64,000 nucleotides of DNA, from contig CAKJVC010000058.1 of assembly GCA_918026815.1 (NCBI GenBank), positions 431,515 to 495,514 of the forward strand, in the 5' to 3' direction. Numbering within the stretch: position 1 is the first letter of the stretch; each line of letters begins with the position of its first letter. This document shows, one piece after another, positions 1-12,743 of this stretch. Origin of the DNA: Chalara sp. BL73. Taxonomy: Eukaryota > Ascomycota > Leotiomycetes > Helotiales. The notes below the pieces were generated by a model that did not search any database, was not told the origin of the DNA, and saw only the letters and a program-made list of their open reading frames with translations. Made by a program: the position numbers and the translations under genes.

Positions 1-1890
1 AAGCGGAGAATTGCCATGCATACTGTACTCATACTGTTACCGTCCATTGGGAAATTCTTGGCTTGCAGATGACTTTAAAAGGTGGAACTTTTGGAGCGCA
101 GTGGGGAAACGGACTACAATATCAAGCGCGACGCTCAATGAGTAATGTCCTCAGGGGCTTGGACGGGGCATTGTATGGAATGACATACGGATAGGGATAA
201 TTGATAGGTCGAAGTGATGCCGTGTAGAAGGGGGTTAGTGGTATCTGAATAGGGCTGCATGCTCCCCCGAAACTCCGTAGCAAGCGGCTGATTGGGGCAT
301 AAGCGCGCATACCCCCAACAGCCCCGGGCCACCCACCAGGAGAGAGGCGGTCTCTTGGTCTAGTAAGTAAGTATAAGAATAAGCACAGCCAGTGCTGGCT
401 GTATGGTAGTTTTGGGACAGGGGGGCGTCCATTATTTTTAACGGCCGAAGTAACGAGCCTAGAGATACTGAATGCCACTGAAAGCGGGGGGTGTATGAGG
501 CTTCTTTCATGTGGCGCGGCGGCGGCGGCGGCGGTGGCTTCTCTTGGGGCCCACTCAAAGTTTCTATGCAGCATTGGCCCGAACCATCAAATATCACCTA
601 GCAGCCCCTTTTCCAATTCCTGTATTCGTACTGTGAGGACTTGGGCGATTCTAGAGGAAGAAAGCTGGAATACGCGGTTCGCTTATTTCTACTTTGGGAG
701 TAGTTCCTTGACTTTCTTGGTTACAGGTCCTGTGCTTGCAATCGGCTAGCAGAATTGGGACAGGTGACGGCATACTGCCGTTTTTAATCTTGCGAGAAAC
801 ATTTGTGAAACGGTGAAACTACAAGTTTACAATGACCCCTTGAGTTGCACTCTATTGGAAGAACTGAGATATGCTCATGCATGCTATTGCGCCTTGTGTT
901 GGGGGTTTAAGCTTAATAAAACATCATCATATGGTCCCCTGGCTCTGGCACCGCCTGGAAAGCAGTGTAAGAAGCTTGACCCTCACAACTATCTAGCCTA
1001 GGTTGATCCCAGATTCCCAGACACTACACGCCCAACCGACATCTGCATCTTTGTGGTGGCTAGCGGTCTCCGCGGTCTGGTCGGTAGATCTAGCCCATTC
1101 TGTGAGCTACAACTGGTGATTGATCAATATAAGTTAATTAAAAGCTGCTGTAAGATATTCACCTACATGTTCTATTAGTCGAACCAAGCTAAAAGTCTTT
1201 TTTGGAATTTTGATGGGCGGCGGCGGACAGCGGAATAGCGGGTCAATGCCAAGCCGCGACGTTTTGACAGGCGCCAAGATTCGCGCCAGGCACCAACATT
1301 CTAGCGCAAGGCTCAACTTTTGTTTGTCTTTCATCTCATGTTGAAATTTATTTTTAAGTTTGCCCCTCGTCGAAGATACATAAATTACAATTACTACTTT
1401 GCTATTTCCCTAGCATCCGAATTCGCCTCTTGATCCTTCTTTTTCGTTAATCTGCGAACTCTGCCATACTGCTCGTCTGTCGAGGCCTCATCCAATCCGT
1501 TTCTCTACGCACCACACTCAACGCATAACACATCTAGACTCAGCCGCCCAAGATCCCTCCTTCTACTGTGCCTCGCACAGACATCACTCCATACCTCCTT
1601 AGGATACCGGCTTGCTTGGTTTTTAAGCTTATTTTGAGCACATAAGGCAGCCAAGTCTACCTTAAAGAACATCTGCCGCACCAATACGACCTGCAAGATT
1701 CAACACTAGTCTGCACAGTCTTTCCCGCACCCCTTAGCAGCGCAACTTATTACTGTTTTACAACTCATCTCAAACGCTCGTACTGCTGCGGATTGCTGAC
1801 GACGACCTTTCCATCAAAGCTCCTGCACGCCACACATCAATTTATGGTTCATAATCAGACACATCGAACTCGTTTCTAACAGCCGGCATT
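1..1890. other. 5' flank without recognised gene
   Basis: No reading frame here looks like a protein I recognise. Short open frames on both strands lack family motifs and convincing splice structure. A GGC trinucleotide run lies near 516-534. The last ~500 bases are pyrimidine-rich and AT-mixed and probably hold the promoter and 5' leader of the DPH3 gene that starts at 1891. Confidence 0.5.
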
Positions 1891-2506
1891 ATGGCGGAAA
1901 ATATCTATGATGAAATAGAGATCGAGGATATGACATACGACTCAACCCTTGAAATATATCATTATCCTTGCCCGTGTGGAGATAGGTTCGAAATCGGCAT
2001 CGCAGATCTACGCGATGGTGAGGATATAGCCGTCTGCCCAAGCTGTAGCTTGATGATCAGGGTTGTATTTGAGGTTGTACGTGATTATCTCTTATCTCCT
2101 AAGTAGCTTTCATTGTATTACGCCGAAGCTGATTCGGTCATGTACCTTTTGTTTTCTCTCCTTTTCCTTTGGACATGTGCCACATGGTAGTCTCTCTATG
2201 CTCACGTAGGGAGTGCAACATCACTCAGGCTTTACCTCGCACTCTCAGCCACATTGCAAGTTTCTACTTTATGCTTTTAGTATGCTAGTTACAGCATGTG
2301 CGAGAGAGGCGGCCTGATTAGGAAAGGATTGCGGCATCCTCGGCAGTGTGTCAGCAGAGACATCCCGCATTTCCCTCACTCCAGCTTTTGATCTCAAAGC
2401 CGAGTGTGTGCTAATAACATTTAATATGCAGGACGCTCTCCCGAAGCCGGAAGAACCAGCCGCGGCAGAACCGCCAGCGGCACAACAAGCACCCATTGTA
2501 GCTTAA
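1891..2506 (+). CDS. DPH3: Diphthamide biosynthesis protein 3 (CSL zinc finger)
   Basis: Small CSL-type zinc protein, 86 residues in two exons (1891-2076 and 2432-2506). Dph3/Kti11 delivers electrons to the Dph1-Dph2 radical enzyme that makes diphthamide on elongation factor 2, and it also works with Elongator in tRNA wobble-uridine modification (family knowledge). Visible evidence: the N-terminal run YDEIEIEDMTYD, the zinc ligands in YPCPCGDRFEI and the second pair in VCPSCSLMIRVVFEV. The full family set CxCG...CxxC is present. Exon 1 stops exactly where homologues continue, at a GTACGT donor. The intron is 355 nt, long for this window, with a CTAATAAC branch site 11-18 nt before ATGCAG. Exon 2 adds a proline/alanine/glutamate tail, as in fungal orthologues. 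Product very likely; the acceptor is the most probable of several. Confidence 0.92.
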
Positions 2507-5500
2507 TTGGGTACTTCAAACTAATGCTCAATACGTGTAATGAGATTAGCACCAATGATTCAGGAAGATGGCTTTTCGCAGTCAGCTCAACACATCAGAA
2601 ACCTGTCTGTTCCCCCCAGGTATGACTGAATACCTTGTTCCAGTGATCTATCCATACGAAGCATTTATGATTTTCGGTTATGCCTAAACATGGTGCTGAA
2701 CAAAAGTTCCAGACATGGCTGATTTCAGGGTGTCAGAGGATTAATTGATGGACCTACCAAAGCCCTGGACGTCGTCTCCATCGCAAGGCTGTGTTGAACA
2801 CAAGGTGGGATAGCGGCACGGACCACCCAAAGTTAACATTGGGACTATCGCTGTTCAATGAAACAGTGAAGCAAAATCTGGCTAGAATGGTGATTGGCTT
2901 ATCAAGAGGCTTCGAGCAAGTAGATAATTTTTGTGACATCTGATAGTTAAGAATTATGACGCTGTTATGGGTCCTGGGATGCTACATTCCTGTCATGTGA
3001 AAGACAACTCCCCCCAAGTCACTACCATCTTCGCTTATGCATGCTCCCAAGCTGCGGATGCCAATAGATAAGTCAAAATGTGGCTCGCATATTGGAACAT
3101 TTGGAGCGCTGATTGATTTACTATGCTTACAATAACACCTATTTTTGAGCTACTGGTAGGTTTGGTAAAGCTCTTTGTTAGGCTCCCCAATTGAAGAGGC
3201 AACGCACGTCAGGCACTCTTGCACCCAAAATAAGTGGGACTAATCATGACTACGCCTCCTAAAAGGAAATCTACTATTTTGGACAACAAACGTCTTTCAT
3301 CAGCTTACACGAAGCTGGCTTGCCAAGTCAGTAAAGCATGCACATTAGATGTTACCTCTACCCCCCACTAAACCCCTCCCCCCCTTTTTTTAAAAAAAAT
3401 AAAATAAAAAATAATGTTCCCTGGTTATCTTTACCGTCTAATGAACTCTCATCCTAATGACAGTTGACATTCCATGATGACCTGTTGTTGTTTTTACTTC
3501 GTATAAATTCCAAGCGTCCAAGAATAACCTCGAGCCCCCAGCCCCTACCTCGGTGCTATCACGTGTGCATCTTACGCACGGAACATTCAGGAGCTAAGAT
3601 TGCAGGTAAAAGCATTTACAGTAAGAGGGAGAAAAAGATGTGGGCATCCGCATATGTGGATACGGAACTAAAGCGGGACATCTCGAGGTCTCGTTCATTG
3701 CTTTATCTGATCACCCCCATGTTTTTTGCGACTCCAGTGTCGCAACTTTGAGATGGTTTCGTTTATTTTTTCTCTCGAAGGAAGTTCATTACCGCATTGA
3801 CATTGCATCATAACTAGCTTCCCTTGGCTAACCCCATAATGGTGGATGTAAATGAATGTTGGGAGAGAAGCAACCCTGGTATCGAGATTGGGAAAGGTGG
3901 AAGTAGAAGCATAGCTCATAGTAAGTGAAATCGCGTCTATTAATGTAATCGGCCCTTGAATGGGTCCATTACATATGGAGTATTCAGAGCAAATAACATT
4001 GACCTTTTTCTGATGGGGAGCAACGGAAATGATGTTGGATGGAGCATAAGAGTTAGTAAGAATCATAAATGTATTATCAGTCAAGGAAAATGTAAGCAGG
4101 TCTCCTTTAAATATATATATGTTCTGAAAAGTCTTTAGATCTATAACATTATTTTTTTCACAACTTTAGGCATACTGATGATCATCACAGGAATCATAGA
4201 TATCAAGCCCCAAGCTTCTATACTTGAAATTTCCCTAGTCATGCTCCTTTCGACAGATTCAGTCTTGTAGCCTAGAAACAGGGTACGAATCCGTACAAAC
4301 CCAAAATCCATAATTCGGTTAATACTTTTATAAAGGAAAGCCTAGATCTGAGCCTAGAAGCCAGAGCATGCAAGCTGTAGTGCTCCCTGCATCTGCTTTT
4401 CTTCAAATAATTGTTATCTTTGTGATATACCATCCTTTAACCATCTTTGCTCCAACATCTCTGAAGCATATAAAAGAACATTGAATCGCCTAATCCATGT
4501 CACCTTGTCCTTCCTCGTCAACTATTCTGGAATTCAAGCATACACTTCCTAAACAGCGCGCCGGTCAGCCACAAACAAACAATCTACCCACAGTCAGTCG
4601 ACCCTATACTATATCTCCACGCACTTCACAACTTTAGGACGCAGCCTTACGGAGTGCTTTGGCCCTACACCCAACCCCACACGAACCAATGAGGCAAGTT
4701 AAATTCAATTCTTAAAGTACAAAGGAGTGAAATCAGGATGGCGTTAAGTACTTGTTGATAGAGAGTTGAAGTGACTTATAAGAAGATATACCGGGGAGGG
4801 ATGGCAAGCTTGTAACTGCATTGGGTGTCCCTGGAAAGAGCTCAAGGACTAGTATTTGGAGAAATGTGATAATGTTGAACAGAGCAGAGCTTAATTCGGC
4901 AACTTATTTCTTATTGCCTTTCAAAGACTTACCCAAGCTACAGCGAAGCCCCTTGTGTAAATGTTATCAGCACGTGAATGGTCACTGCCAAAGGTTTGTC
5001 GTTTTCAATAATGGTATTTACGCAAGCCGTGTTCGGGGCCTTTTGCTATACCATCAGATTTCAGACCTCCGGAGCCTTGATTCACTCGCTGCTACAATGA
5101 CCTCCGATTACTACTGCTAATGTAATGGATGGGCATTAATTATCCTTCAGTATTTGTCACATGCGTAGGCTGATTACGATCAGCCATGCACCTGCAGCAA
5201 AACGACGCGTCGCTATCGATCACCGCCTCTTTATACTTTGGGGCAAGAAAGTTTTCTAGTTTTCTATTAGAGTAACTTGAGAGACTATGTACTTCAAGTG
5301 AATACTGAAAATCGTGTTGTAAGGCATATTTTTCGTCTGCGGAGACCTGAGAGTGTGCATATAAAGAAGTCATACATGTAGCAACCAGTCTGTAGCCCAC
5401 ATGAAGTGCGATCGTTGTCTTGTAGCCAAGGTGCAGGACACGGGTTTGAGATTATTAATCACGCTACAGATATGAATTCAGGACTGCAAGTTATAAAGAA

Positions 5501-6500
5501 TGAAAGGCTAGTAGAAGTTGCCGTACTAATTTCATGTACAGGCTTAAAGAAAGTTAAATACTAGTTGTTGTCAATAGTTGTATTGCTTCCATGAGACTAG
5601 CCGTGGCCTGGGGTTTAGAAAAGAAAGGCTGATACTAGTTTACCCATGTTCACTCATGCTGCCATGTAGCACGCAGTATTTTAAAAGGCATCTTAAGTTT
5701 GGAGGCCTACACAGCAATAAGATCTTGGTATAGCACACTTTGTATTTTCATTATTAGCCTGACTGTTGCTTTTCTTGCAGGCATTTTGTAAAGGACTAAA
5801 AGAAATAACTAATAATCGTTCTTGAATAGTCTGTGATACACAAAAACCTAGCTAGCATAAAAAAGTTATCACATTCGCAGAAGTTCATTGATGGCTATTC
5901 CTGTCTCGGATATCTTTGTTTATTTTCAGAATGCTACAATGTATAGATGGATCTAAATTATATAAAGGCATACATTTGATAAATGTGATCTAATAGCGGA
6001 TTTTGAGCAAAGAAAAATCTGTTCCAAGTCTAGCTACTCTCTAATTGCTTTTCCAAGTTTTCCAATCCCATGCTCACGTGACTAACGCCGCCTTTGCTCA
6101 TGCCTGCTCAAGATAGCTCACCCATCTTACCAGAGATTGTCAACTTTTAACGAGAGGCCCTAAAAGCCACCTTTCCCCAGCCAAGGATCCCATATCTGCC
6201 CCCATTGCACATTCACAACCCGTGCCAGCCATAACTCACGCACAGTTATCCCTGTCCGCCTGTCTATACAAAATTTATAAAGACTGAAACGAAAAGGCCA
6301 TAAGGAGAATATGTGTGCGAGTTTATGCGTATAGTGGAATAGCTCCTAATTCGGCCTAATCAGTCCTCAATAATTTGAGACCTGTAACATTAATTCGAAC
6401 CGCGGGCTTCTATTCTTCTTCCATTGCAGCCTCACATGATCTTAAATTCAATCAAGTTATTCACCTATAATTTACGATTCTCTTCTCCCCTTTATTTTCA
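2507..6500. other. 4-kb gene-poor stretch
   Basis: AT-moderate DNA with many stops on both strands and no recognised gene. A C-run followed by T- and A-runs sits at about 3361-3415. The longest open frame (3695-4084, minus) has no motif I know. A short plus-strand frame around 2795-2941 reads smoothly but is isolated and may be a relic. The last ~300 bases probably hold the promoter of the HET-domain gene. Confidence 0.45.
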
Positions 6501-8852
6501 ATGCTTTCTCGCCACGGCAACAAACAGCCGCCGCACTCAATTTCAGCGAATGGCCAACTAGATGAGGCATCCTCGGAGAGTCGCCAGGAGGCCGAAATAT
6601 GTTGGTTTTGTCAAAATGAGGTATTCACAGCCGAACTGCATCAGAGACTGTTATCCTCTCAAAATCAATACCAACGAAGTGTAAGTCTGAAATATAGTCG
6701 CTCGAGCCAAGATTTTTATGTCTCCGCCTTGGCACGGTGCAGATGGTGCCTAAGTCTGCTGAACGGTATTTTGACCGCAGCCCATCTGGACTACTGGTAT
6801 GATCATTGGAATGGAAGCCATTCTGATGGGAGTAGTATGGGTGTTGAGCAGGGTGATGTTGAAGTGGAGGGATTAGAAACTGATGGGTCTGGGAGTGGGA
6901 GCGAAAGCGGCTCATCGAAAGATGACGATCAATCCAGCCGTGAGTGGACACTGAGTCTCCAAGATTTTGAAAAAAATCCCGGACTGTTCTTCATCGAAGT
7001 AACTTTCATCCAAAGAAACAGTCTGGACGTGTACACCATGATTGAAGTAGCTCTTGAGCTCTCATGGCAATCCCGTGAAACAGAAGGTGGGGCCATGCTA
7101 CCGGATTTTAAAGGAGACAAAGCGGTGCAACTGACTTTCGAAGCATTTTCCAAACTAGGTGAGCCAAGTTAGCTAAATGGTATGAGTTGAAGTCATTGCT
7201 GACCATACCTAGGACCCAAGCAGTCAAGATTGTTTCCTTCGCTTCCTGGAGCCAATAACATGGCCTCAGATCAGTGCTTCCAACTTGCCAAAACTTGGAT
7301 TAAAGAATGTGAACAGCATGAAAAGTGCCAAGTCAAGTCAGAGGAGCCTCGGTTGGTTTCACTCCCTACGGGAACCGACTCCGTCGCCCTTTCTCGCATA
7401 CCAAGATATCTTATCAACATAAGCCATCCCCAAGCGCCTAGGGTTGTCATTCATCGTTCCCTTCCTCAAGAGGCCAAATATGTCGCACTCAGCTATGTCT
7501 GGGGAGTGGATCAGACGTATGTGCTCACGGAAGCAACGCTGGAAGAAAAGTGCTCCAGCCTGGACCTGTCGCGACTACCGAAAACTATAATCGATGCCAT
7601 AGAGGTTACACGGCGCCTCGGATACACGTATCTCTGGGTAGACGCTCTATGTATCGTCCAGGATGCGGGAGATGATATGAAAGATGAAATTGCGGTCATG
7701 GGGAGGATCTATCGCGATAGCGCGGTTACGATCATTGCTGCCAACGCTTCATCCTCAATTGACGGCTTTCTCAGGGTAACCGAGTCGCCGAATTTCTTCG
7801 TCGACCCCTTCGACATCCCAGTCATGACCAAGCATGGAACAGTCGAGTATCTATCTGTTGGATATCGGTCCTACTACAAGCCTTACAGAGACCCCATCAA
7901 TTCCCGAGCATGGACATTGCAAGAGAGGATTCTTTCCACTCGCAATCTGGTATACTCTTACAATGGCCTGAAGTGGAGCTGCCAGACCTGCGAGAGGAAT
8001 CCGAGTGGTCCACCAGATGCGCCACTCATGTTTCCACGCATTCTCTCACATGGCAACTTCGGCGAATCTAAAGGCATGGCTTCGAATGGCGGGCTCCGAC
8101 AAGCTTGGCTTGATATCCGGAATGAATACACATCTCGAAAACTGACGTACGGTCGGGACAAACTAGCGGCAATTTCTGCTATCGCTTTCGAAATTTCCAA
8201 AGAATCGGGATGGACCTACCTCGCTGGACTTTGGAAAGAGCATCTGTTCCTTGACCTTCAGTGGCACCGCGATCCGCAGATTACTATGTCACGTCCCGGG
8301 AAAGACGACCCCACCAATCCGCTATACCCGCGGTCAACCGAATACCGCGCTCCATCCTGGAGCTGGGCTTCCACGGACGGACCTGTGGTAGACCCCGCCG
8401 AGGGCGGGGATTCAAGAGACGAGTTCCATTTCCGAATTCTGTCTTGCGGCGTCGAGTACCGAAACGTCGCGGCTCCTGCCAAGTTCCATTTCGAGCCGGT
8501 GAGATGCGGGTTATTAGTAGTGGAGGCCCGCGTGATCGAGTTGGATTGGCGGTGGGCTGACCCTGGGGACCTGACTGATACATTTCTTTTGGATCCAGAG
8601 CAGGGCATATCCTATATCTGCGGAGAAGCCAACTTTGATGCCGAGGAGCCTGACCTCGAACCGGAAGAAACGAAAGTATGTTGTCTGGCAATGAGTGTGC
8701 TGAACTATGAGAATCGCAAAAGGCTCCCAGTGGAAGGATTATTAATATTGCGAGAAAAGGAGCCTGAAACGTTTAGGCGGATAGGGTTCTTTAAGATCTA
8801 CAGCACAGCCATGTTTGATGGTGTCAGCGACCGGACTATTCGCATTATTTAG
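6501..8852 (+). CDS. HET-domain (heterokaryon incompatibility) protein
   Basis: Predicted 765-residue protein in two exons, 6501-7158 and 7213-8852. The 54-nt intron has a GTGAGC donor, a GCTGAC branch site and a CCTAG acceptor, and the phase matches. HET domains are found in fungal allorecognition and regulated-cell-death proteins; a role in vegetative incompatibility here is inference only. The HET core occupies roughly residues 308-460: YVALSYVWG, then WVDALCIVQD, then the run from GRIYRDSAVTII, and SRAWTLQERIL. A later APSWSWAS motif near residue 600 is also usual for the family. The N-terminal region has two CxxC pairs (C34/C37 and C80/C83), suggesting a small metal-binding module, followed by an acidic Ser/Gly-rich linker. 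No NACHT or other C-terminal effector domain is visible. No partner gene lies next to it. Confidence 0.88.
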
Positions 8853-10958
8853 GGATCTGATTGGAATACAGTGATCGTCGTCTCGTTTCGGACCTTGATC
8901 AGTTGATGTGGTAGGTATAGTATTAAGGTTATATCACCGAAATGTTGACGCTTTCGAACATCGCCCCTTGATAAGTGTGATAGGGGAGCGAGAACGGACA
9001 CCGTAATGAAATCTTGATGGGTTTAAAGAGGCGGCTATGTTTAGGATAGTAGGCATCTACCAAATTGATTTATAGACAGACGTGGAAACAATACCCGATT
9101 CTTAGGGGCCGGAAAAGGATCCCCTGCGCAGACTCCAGCTGGTTCGGCGGCATGCTCGGGGCTTAGGACACAGCTCAGGCTAGAGCAGCGACTGCTCAAG
9201 TCCAAAGGCGGAAATGGGAAATTCCGTGAGAACATTCCCATGTGAAATTTGCTGAATTAAAAGGCATGGCTACCAGTATAATATACATACAGTTCCATTA
9301 AATACCAGTCATTTTCTATCTTTTTGTGCCGAGGTGTCACGGTTTTCATTGCCATATGATCTGTCGTCATTTAGTTCCTTGCTGCCTGCTTTTATAGAAG
9401 ATCCCATTCCACGCAGCACCCAATAGCTTGCATTCTGTACATACATACAATGGTAGAAATCTTGACTTTGAAGAGAGAGGAAGTGTTTATCATCACATCG
9501 ATCTGCCGCATGAGAGCCAGGTACTACGTGATCTGCATTGTGTCTTGCCTTGTTTCTTTTACCAGTAACTTGACGCGAGGCTACCCGTATATATAAATCA
9601 TAGACCGAACAGGGACACGGTAAAGTGAGAAATTATCTTCAAACGAGGCATTACCAAGCTTCATTGTGCCAAACCAAGTCCTCAGCACAACTCGCGTTCC
9701 GGTGTATAAATAACGCCTGCCCACCTATGTGTAAACCAGCTAAATCTCCATGCTGGAGGAACTGGCAACATGTTGGAAAATCGAGGTAGAGATTCCCACT
9801 GGATCATGTTTATCAGGGAGCTCTCTACTAGGTATAGTCCAAGATTTAATTACAAGTTAGTGTTCTAAGAGCTACTAGGATGCAATAACTTCTAGCACAT
9901 AATTTTTGTTGCTGAGTGCATACTTGCGGTTAGAGCCAAACTGATAGAGATCACCTGTGGACATCTTCTCTCTCTTGAGTGCTCTAATGAATCGATTACA
10001 CATCAAATGTATTCCAGCGAATAGCCTTATTTGAAGGTTAAATGTCAAATTATAACTCGAGCTTCATGCTACTATTTCAATTCTCGATCTCTTTCTATCT
10101 TTTTTTTGGGCGTTCAGTGACTTATAAACTCTGTTAAAATCGTTCTTGCTGGTACAAAGCTGAAATGCCTGCTGATGGAGTGATTGAGTAAAATAACAAA
10201 GAAAAACATCGTTAACTTTGAAATTGACGAGCTACAATAGTGAAGAATTGGGTAAAAGTAGTGTTGGAACGCATGTAACTAGTCACGTGAATAATTATGG
10301 GTCCCTTTCGGGACCTACAACCTCTTCGCGACATGTAGCTTAGAATCAATAAAGACTTATCGAACAACCTCAACGAGCATTGCGCATGAACACATGCGTA
10401 CGTGCCCTCAGGTTAAAGTATAGGCAATATCTATGACCCGGGTATTCCGACAAGTAGTGAAGGATATAGCTACCTTACGCAACCACCTTATAATTCTCTT
10501 TTGATCGTCTGGTGTGTTTACTTGCGCTTCCGATGACAGAGCTAATATCCTGCACAACGTGGCGCCTTAAGAGTAGCACAATAACTCCAACCTAAGGGGA
10601 TCATAGCATAGAGTAGAATCGTCCATTTTTAGTCCATGACCAGCTAGCTAACCGGCCAGCTGTTTCCTTATATGATAAATCCTGCCGAATCCATTACAGG
10701 CTTGTTGTCAGAAGCGACCTCAAGCAGCGTGAACGCCATATCGCTATGCGAGTGTCCATATAATAGCCATCCCCTCTGATAGCCAGCCCAGCCCAGCCCA
10801 GCCCAGCCATATCATCGTTAAAGTCATGATTGGAATAAAACCTATTCTATGCCCGCCCATCCGACCATAGGATCCATTCCGTTCGTATTCCCAGATACCC
10901 ATGTTAGATAACCCAGCTCCGAAAACGAGAACGAGATGCAGAATAAGAGATCGAGAGT
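8853..10958. other. Intergenic region between HET gene and PFK/FBP gene
   Basis: No coding sequence recognised over 2.1 kb. A CAGCC pentanucleotide tract of about five units lies near 10784-10808, just past the 3' end of the minus-strand fructose-2,6-bisphosphate gene. Both flanking genes end toward this region, so it holds two 3' UTRs and little promoter DNA is expected. Confidence 0.45.
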
Positions 10959-12743
10959 TCAAGTGGAGGCGTCAGCAGAAACGGAGATTATTGGGGCAGT
11001 TTCCTTGTCCTTGGATGCCTCCTTAGCATCAGCAGCACCATCAATGAGTGTAAGCTTAGCTAGAGAAGCGTTGACGGATATATCAGACTTCTTGCCTGTA
11101 TCATTTGCCTCAGCACCGATACTGATGGCAGCATCAATTGGGTCCTCATGCTTGGCAATACTTCCCTTGCCTCGCCAGGTGGAGACGGCAGGAATCTTGG
11201 CATCATAGCGTTCCTCTTGAGTACCATAGGCACGTGGAGTAAGCTTGATGAGCGTATGGAGGGGAACGTTCATCCAAGGAGACTCCGCTTGTGTCTTTTC
11301 CATGAAATAAGCGTATATGCAGCGAAGAACAGCTTGGTGAGTTACGATTAGAATATCCTCAGACCGTTCGAGCTCCATGATGATGGGCTCAAGGCGAACG
11401 ACAACATCACGATACCTAATGCAATTAGTATCAGGGCATTTTTTTTGTTGGCAAGAAGCGATAGAAGCTATCGCTACGCTGTCAATTTGAGGTAAGGGTC
11501 AAACTTACGACTCCCCACCCCTGTAGCGATAGTTGTACTTGTCTTCATCACGGGCATTAAAGTCATCTGGATACTGTTCTTGGATCTCCTTATAAGTAAG
11601 GCAATCGCAAACGCCAGCATCTAATTCGTCTAGAGCCTTCCACTGAAGTTGATTGTAAGTTTGAGGGAGAAATCGAGCGGTAGCAATGGTGCGCTTGAGC
11701 GTGGAAGTCCAGACGGTCAAAGGACGGCCATCCTGTGATAGTCATTTAGGACTTGTATATTTTCGCAGTTTGATTCATGGTTTCAGGAACACATTACTTA
11801 CACCAACAGACTTTAATACAAGCTCGGGCAGCTTTCTAGCATATAGCTCACCACGGGGGGAAAGGTTAGCATCGCCACCGATCTTGCCATCAAGGTTGAA
11901 CTCGGATTCGCCATGCTAGTTTGAATTAGACTGGGTTTAGGGATGGATGTGAGTCCTTACACGAGAGAGCCAAATTGAACGGCGCTTGATATGCAAATTC
12001 ATGAGATAATATACGACACGACTCTGTAGATAATCTTGAATGAGGTTGATAATGGTTTGTTTGCCGACGTTCATGAGCTTCACGTATGTCAAATCATTCT
12101 CTTCCTCATCAATTGTCTGATAGACTTTCTCGTAGTTTCGAATACGGTTGCGAAAGTCCTTGGCGGCTTCCTCTGGATCTTGGCCGACGTAGTCAGGCGA
12201 CGTAGTTTTGACCTCCAAGATGTTGCTCATAATAAGATCCTCGTCGTCGCACTTCGATTCCACAAACAAGGTCTCAATTCCTTCGTTATCACAGGTGTTT
12301 TTGATCCAGCGGCGACGCTCCTTGGTGGAATTGGTTGCATCTAAAAATGCGATTACTCCATTATCATTTTTGAACCACGCAATCATGTCCTTAACAGCGG
12401 CTTCGGCAGCAGCACGTCGCATACGCTCGCCCTCAACATTACCCGTATCAAAGAAGTCGGCAGTAGGCTGGGGGGTATCATGGCGGCGGTAATTTCCGAC
12501 ATTGAAGACCTTTGCGTCAACCGAGAGCCATCTCAAATAACGAGTGGCTAGTCCAGAACGTCAGATCGAAGCTTGTAGAGAGTGTAGAACCAAGTGAAGA
12601 GCTGGTGAAATTTACATACCCTTTTGCGCAATGAGGGATTTGCCGCGAGCGGGGAGGCCTACCATAACCACACAGATTCGTGTATCCTCGACCTGTACGC
12701 CCACGCCGTTAGTGGTGCGGCTCTTGATCGGCACGTCCAGCAT
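10959..12743 (-). CDS. 6-phosphofructo-2-kinase/fructose-2,6-bisphosphatase
   Basis: Predicted 501-residue protein from five exons: 12620-12743, 11961-12547, 11802-11915, 11509-11732, 10959-11415. All introns (72, 45, 69, 93 nt) have GT..AG ends and matching phases. The enzyme sets the level of fructose-2,6-bisphosphate, which activates phosphofructokinase and inhibits fructose-1,6-bisphosphatase in the cytosol. The kinase half carries the P-loop GLPARGKS (residues 29-36) and [10 protein letters not shown]. The phosphatase half carries the RHGE signature with the phospho-acceptor His238, ELDAG, and the second catalytic histidine His376 in THQAV. Both halves therefore keep key residues, unlike yeast Pfk26, whose phosphatase His is lost (family knowledge). 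Intron 2 falls exactly between Arg237 and His238. The start MLDVPIK precedes the P-loop; an in-frame upstream extension to 13241 looks non-coding. The C-terminal ~100 residues are low-complexity. Confidence 0.93.

Noticed and set aside
122..749. Overlapping open frames of 65-150 codons
   Set aside because: Composition follows simple repeats (GGC run); no splice signals or family motifs.
3695..4084. 129-codon minus-strand frame
   Set aside because: No family resemblance and AT-driven composition; likely chance.
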